Shown here one piece after another: positions 59,500 through 64,000 of a stretch of DNA of 64,000 bases. Below the pieces are notes generated by a model. It had not been told where the DNA came from, made no database searches, and saw only the letters and a list, made by a program, of their open reading frames with translations. Made by a program: the position numbers and the translations under genes. The stretch is from positions 62,001 through 126,000 of the forward strand of contig JADJHU010000015.1 of assembly GCA_016707425.1 (NCBI GenBank). The letters are read 5' to 3'. The stretch is from Gammaproteobacteria bacterium. GTDB taxonomy: Bacteria; Pseudomonadota; Gammaproteobacteria; Steroidobacterales; Steroidobacteraceae. The first letter of the stretch is position 1; each line of letters begins with the position of its first letter.

Positions 59500-61185
59500 T
59501 CAGTCCGCCGGATGTGGTCGCGCCTCACGACGCCAGAGAACACTGAACGCCGGCGGTCGATACCCCGCAGGAAGGCCGGCCGTGGGAATGGCCGCGTGGT
59601 TGCCGTCGCGAACGGCACTGTAGTGCGGCGACATGATTTCGATACCCGCCTCGTGGAAGCGATCGAGAATGCTGGTGTGCAGGGCCGAATAGGTCTCGGC
59701 CATGCCGCTCGCTGTACTCGTAAAGACGTTCAGCTCATGGCGGACGTATGAATCCTCCAGCGCAGTGCGCAGCACGAAGGGCGGAGGATCGGTCGCGACA
59801 TGCGGTGTCGCGCGCGCGGCTGCGATCAGCAGTTCGCTCGCACGCTGCCACGGTACATCGTAGCCAAGCGTGACGCTCGTATGCAGGATCAGGCGCCCCT
59901 CAGCCGCCTGGCGCGAGTAATTCTCGATGTGCCTGCCGAGTACAAGTGCATTCGGGATGAAGATGTCCACGTTCGTGGCGGTCCTCAGCTTCAGCGCCAG
60001 CAACTCGCAGGCGATCACCTCTCCGGTCGTCTCGCCGATTCGGACACGGTCCCCCGGACTCAGCGCACGCATGTAGACCAGCACGATCCCGGCGATCATG
60101 TTGGCGACCGCGGCCGTCGAGCCCAGGGACAGCACGACACCCACGAATACCGACACCCCCTGGAACGCGCGCGATCCGAAGCCCGGGAGGAAGGGGAATG
60201 CGATCACGGCCGCGAGTGCCAGCACGAAAAAACGCAGGATCTGGTGGGTCGGTTGCACCCACTCCGGTGGAAAATTGGGGAGTACCGCGCCTGAACCGGC
60301 GATCGTGGTCATGACGAACCGCTGGGCCGCAAGCAGGTAGCGGGTACCAATCACGATGACCGCGAGGTAGAAGAGATTGGGCAGGAACGACAGCACGCCC
60401 TGCCCCGCCCAGGCCACTGCATTTCTGACGAAGTCCCGCGTCGAGTGCGCAATCCCCTGCGTGGCCGGAAAGCGCATCAGAATGAAACCGGCTGCCAGAA
60501 GCACGATGAGGAACACCAGCAGCCACCGCAGCATGGCCATGCTGCGTGCAACGATCTCCAGCGAATGCCTGACAGAAAAGACCTTCACGCCTCCGATATG
60601 GATGTCCCGCGCACGACGTCGCGTCGACTGCAGCATCATGGCCCCGGCGCGGGCGATCCCATGGCGTACGAGCACGATTGCGACGACCGCCGCGACCGCG
60701 GTCATGAGACTCCAGAACGAGGACAGCAACAGCGCGCGTCCGGAACGGGCTTCGAGATCCGTCGCAAGCGCGGCGCGCAGGACCACGCCGTAGTCGGCAG
60801 CGAGCTGCCGGCGCGTGCGACCGAGCGGATGTGCGTCGCGATCCGTGACCGAGGTGACGAACTCCCTGCCGATGAAGAGATCCTCGGAATCCGTCGCGCG
60901 GTCGATATGCACGGCATCCATGCCGAGGTCAGACGCTTCCATCGCTCGCGCGATCCGTCGCTCGATCGCCGCGGCGCGCGTCTGCGCCGAGAGATGGCTG
61001 ACCGGGGCGTTGACCACAAACAGCGTCTGGCCCCGAAACCGCACCGGCGCGCCGCTGGCAATCGCATCGGGCGTGGTCAGCTCACGAATCGATGCCCCAC
61101 TCGCCGGCTCCGCGGGAGCTGCACCGCGCGCCGGCGTCGTTCCAGCCGATAGCACCGTCAGCGCTATGATCGCGACCAGGACCAT
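59500..61185 (-). CDS. MscS-family mechanosensitive channel
   Basis: A 561-residue protein with a signal segment, a periplasmic domain of about 140 residues, four or five membrane helices and the MscS pore and cytoplasmic beta domain: GVVLSLGSTAAVANMIAGIV (the pore helix), VRIGETTGEVIACELLALKL and VFIPNALV-like VDIFIPNALVLGRHIENYSR. It releases solutes under osmotic downshock. It is longer than E. coli MscS because of the N-terminal periplasmic part. Convergent with the YdbL-like gene; divergent from the Ig-like lipoprotein gene. Confidence 0.92.
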   Translation of the reverse strand: MVLVAIIALTVLSAGTTPARGAAPAEPASGASIRELTTPDAIASGAPVRFRGQTLFVVNAPVSHLSAQTRAAAIERRIARAMEASDLGMDAVHIDRATDSEDLFIGREFVTSVTDRDAHPLGRTRRQLAADYGVVLRAALATDLEARSGRALLLSSFWSLMTAVAAVVAIVLVRHGIARAGAMMLQSTRRRARDIHIGGVKVFSVRHSLEIVARSMAMLRWLLVFLIVLLAAGFILMRFPATQGIAHSTRDFVRNAVAWAGQGVLSFLPNLFYLAVIVIGTRYLLAAQRFVMTTIAGSGAVLPNFPPEWVQPTHQILRFFVLALAAVIAFPFLPGFGSRAFQGVSVFVGVVLSLGSTAAVANMIAGIVLVYMRALSPGDRVRIGETTGEVIACELLALKLRTATNVDIFIPNALVLGRHIENYSRQAAEGRLILHTSVTLGYDVPWQRASELLIAAARATPHVATDPPPFVLRTALEDSYVRHELNVFTSTASGMAETYSALHTSILDRFHEAGIEIMSPHYSAVRDGNHAAIPTAGLPAGYRPPAFSVLWRREARPHPAD

Positions 61186-61250
61186 ACCCTCGCGCCGCCG
61201 GCCCGTTCGCGCGGGGAGGGCGGGGCGGCACAGACTGCAAAGGAGTATTC

Positions 61251-62237
61251 GTGAAGTTCATGGCGCTGGTCACATTCGGCGTTGCATCATTGTGCGCAGT
61301 GCTCGTCGGCTGCGGCGAGGGGCGCAAGGCGTCTTCATCTCCGCCGCCCGAAGTCTACTCAATCCGCGTGGAACCGGCGTCTCTCCGGCTGCAGGCCGGC
61401 GACAGCGCGCAGCTCGCTGCGGAGGCGAGCGACCTGCATGGCGAGGCCGTGGGCGGCACGCCGTTCTCGTTCGAGAGTGCCGATCAGCAGATCGTCCGGG
61501 TCACACCGACGGGCTTCGTTACCGCGCCCGGGACGACGGGCAGCACCGAGGTGCGCGTCGCGGGCGGCGGGCGAGTGTCCGCCGTACCCGTGGTGGTGAG
61601 CGCCGGTCCCGCCGCACGCACGGACGTGCTCGAGGCGCCGGCCAAAGAAGCCGCCGTGGGCGAGTCGCTGGGCACGATACGGCTTCGCATGACAGACACC
61701 TATGGCAATGCCCTCGCAGAGCGGGCGGTGACGTGGAGGGTCGTCCAGGGTGATGGCCGGCTGATCGACGCCGCAACACGCACGAATGCCCACGGCAGCG
61801 TCGAAGCCACATGGCAGGCAGGTCGGGTTGCGGGTGCGCAGGTGCTCGAGTTCGCAAGCGAGGGCGTCGCGCCGATGAGCTTCACGGCCGTGGCTCATGC
61901 CGGGCCCCCGGCGCGCCTGCGACTTCAGCTGACCAACGCTGCCGACAGCGAACCGCCCCGCATCCCCGCGGGCCGGACTTCACAACTCGTCGCGAGAGTC
62001 GTCGACGCCCTCGACAACCCCGTCCCGCAGGCCGAGGTCATCCTCGATGCGCTTGCGGCATGTGGCTTCGATGGCGGCCATACGAGCACGGATGCCTCCG
62101 GCGCCACTGCGCCGCTCGCCTGGACGCCGCGAGCTGCAAGGGTCTGCAGGATCACGGCCCGGGTCCGGAACACGGACATCTCCGCTACCCTCGAAACCCG
62201 GGTCATCCACGAAGCGCCTGCTTCAGGTCGGCAATGA
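61251..62237 (+). CDS. Lipoprotein with bacterial Ig-like (Big_1 type) domains
   Basis: A 328-residue protein with a lipobox (CAVLVGC) and three Ig-like repeats: YSIRVEPASLRLQAGDSAQL, then LRMTDTYGNALAERAVTWRV and VARVVDALDNPVPQAEVIL. The last two carry the D.YGN.. / VDALDNPVP pattern of invasin-type Big_1 domains. It should be anchored in the outer membrane and exposed to periplasm or surface. No autotransporter part is present. The GTG start has AAAGGAG five bases upstream. The end overlaps the convergent PLP-enzyme gene by 35 bases. Confidence 0.82.
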   Translation: MKFMALVTFGVASLCAVLVGCGEGRKASSSPPPEVYSIRVEPASLRLQAGDSAQLAAEASDLHGEAVGGTPFSFESADQQIVRVTPTGFVTAPGTTGSTEVRVAGGGRVSAVPVVVSAGPAARTDVLEAPAKEAAVGESLGTIRLRMTDTYGNALAERAVTWRVVQGDGRLIDAATRTNAHGSVEATWQAGRVAGAQVLEFASEGVAPMSFTAVAHAGPPARLRLQLTNAADSEPPRIPAGRTSQLVARVVDALDNPVPQAEVILDALAACGFDGGHTSTDASGATAPLAWTPRAARVCRITARVRNTDISATLETRVIHEAPASGRQ

Positions 62238-63393
62238 GATCGTCGGCATCCTCCAGGCCTATCGAGAGCCGCACGAGACCCTCGACGATACCGCGGCGTG
62301 CCCGCTCTTCCGGTGTCAGGCCATGGTGGGTCGTCGTCACGGGCTGGGTGACCAGGCTCTCGACACCGCCGAGGCTCGCGGCAATGGTGAAGAGCTCGAG
62401 ACGGTCCACCACGGCGGCCGTGGCCGCGGCATCGCCGTCGAACACGAAGCTGATCATGCCGCCGAAGCCGCGCATCTGCCGGCGGGCAATGGCGTGCCCG
62501 GGAAAGGCCGGCAGGCCCGGGTAATTGACCTGCTTCACCCGGGGATGCTGAGCGAGGAACCCGGCGATCGCCAGCGCGCTGGCATTCTGCTGGCGCACCC
62601 GGACCGGGAGGGAACGCACGCTCCTCGCGAGGAGATAGGCGACTTCAGGTGCCATCATCTGTCCGAGGTTCTTGCGCCAGTTCCAGATCGCCGCCAGCAG
62701 CGCCTGCGACCCGATGGCGACGCCGCCCGTGAGATCGCTGTGTCCCCCGAGATATTTCGTCGCACTGTGGACCACGAGGTCGGCACCCAGCTGCAGCGGC
62801 AGCTGATTGACAGGCGATGCGAAGGTATTGTCGACGACGACCCGTGCACCCCGGGCCTTCGACGCCGCGACTGTCGCGGCAATGTCGATGATCTCCATGT
62901 TGGGATTGGTCGGCGTCTCGAAATAGACGATGCGCGTCCGGTCCGTGATCACCTCCGGAAGCCGCCCGGCCTCCTTGCCGAGCAGGAAGGTCGTGTGAAT
63001 GCCGAGGCCGGGAAGCTGGCTCTGCAGGAGCTCATGGGTACCGCCATAGACGTCGCCGATGCAGACGATGTGATCGCCGCTCCTGCAGAGAGCCAGGAAG
63101 GTGGCCGCCTCCGCTGCCATGCCGGAGCTGAACACGAGCGCCGCTTCACCACCCTCGAGGAGCGCGAGCTTCTTCTCCGTGGCCCGGATGGTCGGGTTGA
63201 GGCCATAGCGCGTGTAGAGACTGCCCTCGGCGCGGCCCTCGACGACATCGAGCACCGCCTGGGTCGAAGGAAATCCGAAAGTGGAGTGGTTGTAGAGCGG
63301 CGTGTGCATACCGCCGCGCACGTCCAGCGCATCACCGCCATGGACGCAGAGCGTGTCGAGCCCTTGGTGGACGGGAGTCTTCTGATCCTGCAT
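62203..63393 (-). CDS. Cys/Met metabolism PLP enzyme (cystathionine gamma-synthase/lyase type)
   Basis: A 396-residue fold-type I PLP enzyme. TRYGLNPTIRATEKKLALLE, SSGMAAEAATFLALCRSGD, YFETPTNPNMEIIDIAA and the lysine in SATKYLGGHSDLTGG mark the Cys/Met family; RLSIGLEDADDLIADL ends it. Candidates are cystathionine gamma-lyase, cystathionine gamma-synthase or methionine gamma-lyase; the sequence alone does not separate them. The start MQDQKTPVHQGLDTLCVHGG is typical. No other sulfur genes are in view. Confidence 0.9.
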   Translation of the reverse strand: MQDQKTPVHQGLDTLCVHGGDALDVRGGMHTPLYNHSTFGFPSTQAVLDVVEGRAEGSLYTRYGLNPTIRATEKKLALLEGGEAALVFSSGMAAEAATFLALCRSGDHIVCIGDVYGGTHELLQSQLPGLGIHTTFLLGKEAGRLPEVITDRTRIVYFETPTNPNMEIIDIAATVAASKARGARVVVDNTFASPVNQLPLQLGADLVVHSATKYLGGHSDLTGGVAIGSQALLAAIWNWRKNLGQMMAPEVAYLLARSVRSLPVRVRQQNASALAIAGFLAQHPRVKQVNYPGLPAFPGHAIARRQMRGFGGMISFVFDGDAAATAAVVDRLELFTIAASLGGVESLVTQPVTTTHHGLTPEERARRGIVEGLVRLSIGLEDADDLIADLKQALRG

Positions 63394-63529
63394 GATCGAT
63401 TCCTCAGGGAGTCTGGGGGAAATCCGGCACGGCGCGCCTGTCGAGCCTCACACAAATACCCCACGACCGGTGTCGTGATCGGCAGCCTGAATGCGGCATC
63501 GACTGCAGAGCCCGGGTGAGGGAGATTTG

Positions 63530-64000
63530 ATGAAGCGTACCATCCTCCTGGCGAGCGGTTGCGGGTTCCTCGTCGCATCCGCGGCACTGATCGTCGCCCA
63601 CTTCGTGACCGCTCCTGCGCCCGGACACGTCTCGATGCAGATCGAGGTCAAGCCCGCGGTCATGACCAGCGCCTACAAGGTCTACGCCAATCGTGCAGCC
63701 GGCGACGGCCGATACTGGCTGGCCAAGATCATCCTGAAAAACGAGGGCGGCCGCGTGCTCGAAAATCTGGAGACCTCGTTTCAGGTGCCAGGTCACATCG
63801 CCTGGACGACACCCCGCAAGCACCCGGCACTGCTGCCCGGACAGACCGCAGTGGCACTGTTCTATCCGCGATTCCCCGACTCGGTGGCCAGCAAGACCAC
63901 CAACACGACGGAGCAGGTCGAGTTCCGTCTCGCCTATGACGGCAAGGGTGGCCGACACGAGGAATCGAGACAGGTCGGTTTCCAGATGCGCGGCCGCAAC
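63530..64000 (+). CDS. Membrane-anchored or secreted protein, N-terminal part
   Basis: Opens with an ATG preceded by GAGGGAG seven bases upstream and stays open to the end of the window (157 codons). Residues 4-27 are hydrophobic (ILLASGCGFLVASAALIVAH), a signal anchor. The rest begins a beta-rich periplasmic domain (YWLAKIILKNEGGRVLENLE, then LPGQTAVALFYPRFPD) that looks like an immunoglobulin-like or CARDB-like fold. No family recognised from this fragment. Confidence 0.75.
   Translation, partial: MKRTILLASGCGFLVASAALIVAHFVTAPAPGHVSMQIEVKPAVMTSAYKVYANRAAGDGRYWLAKIILKNEGGRVLENLETSFQVPGHIAWTTPRKHPALLPGQTAVALFYPRFPDSVASKTTNTTEQVEFRLAYDGKGGRHEESRQVGFQMRGRN

Overview
The window is GC-rich bacterial chromosome that reads like a gammaproteobacterium. 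Rnk, RmuC, CbpA/CbpM, RhlE, a YdbH/YdbL pair, TrxC and a 447-residue GdhA all point that way. No rRNA is present, so the lineage (perhaps near Steroidobacterales or Xanthomonadales) is inference. Genes are densely packed on both strands. I found no rRNA, convincing tRNA or CRISPR array.

Layout. 1-1064: end of an operon for an energy-converting-hydrogenase-like complex. 1.1-3.5 kb: an AT-richer patch with a possible epoxide hydrolase remnant, a GMC oxidoreductase and a YdhR-like protein. 3.6-5.6 kb: archease and RtcB RNA ligase. 5.7-7.6 kb: a decayed chromosomal integron, with an IntI C-terminal scrap, a transposase scrap, attC-like sites, an Excalibur-domain cassette and a frameshifted mrr cassette. 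7.6-18.8 kb: nitrogen assimilation (gltB, gltD, gdhA) with rmuC, rnk, an orphan EF-G-domain protein and a LysR regulator. 18.8-21.9 kb: an AAA/DUF4143 ATPase behind two palindromic operator-like sites, and two damaged genes for secreted proteins. 22-29.7 kb: rhlE and a phosphoketolase shunt (xfp-tal-yghU-orf, with ackA divergent). 29.6-35.7 kb: a frameshifted MFS transporter, a small unknown protein and a 1361-residue membrane protein. 35.8-38.8 kb: pirin, a PQQ-type sugar dehydrogenase, DUF924 and YciI proteins. 38.9-45 kb: cbpA-cbpM, trxC, an ArsR regulator, a candidate sigma-54-driven small RNA, a SPOR lipoprotein, bactofilin, GDPD and a receiver-TM-OmpA-like protein. 45.1-48.8 kb: two SDRs and glgB. 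48.9-56.1 kb: a complete propionyl-CoA to succinyl-CoA operon (mcm, meaB, pccB, pccA, mce). 56.1-64 kb: DUF2934 protein, YdbH-like and YnbE/YdbL-like envelope proteins, an MscS channel, an Ig-like lipoprotein, a Cys/Met PLP enzyme and a truncated secreted protein.

How the genes work together. GltBD and GdhA give two routes to glutamate. Phosphoketolase, transaldolase and acetate kinase form a sugar-phosphate to acetyl-phosphate to acetate plus ATP shunt. The propionate operon funnels odd-chain and branched carbon into the TCA cycle. The YdbH and YdbL-type proteins resemble the intermembrane lipid-transport module of enterobacteria.

Caveats. Four reading frames are broken by single-base shifts (mrr, two secreted proteins, MFS) and phosphoketolase carries an in-frame TGA. 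All lie in the first 31 kb. They could be real decay or consensus errors in an assembly. The features most worth a second look are the relic integron and the sigma-54 promoter plus terminator pair near 41.3 kb.
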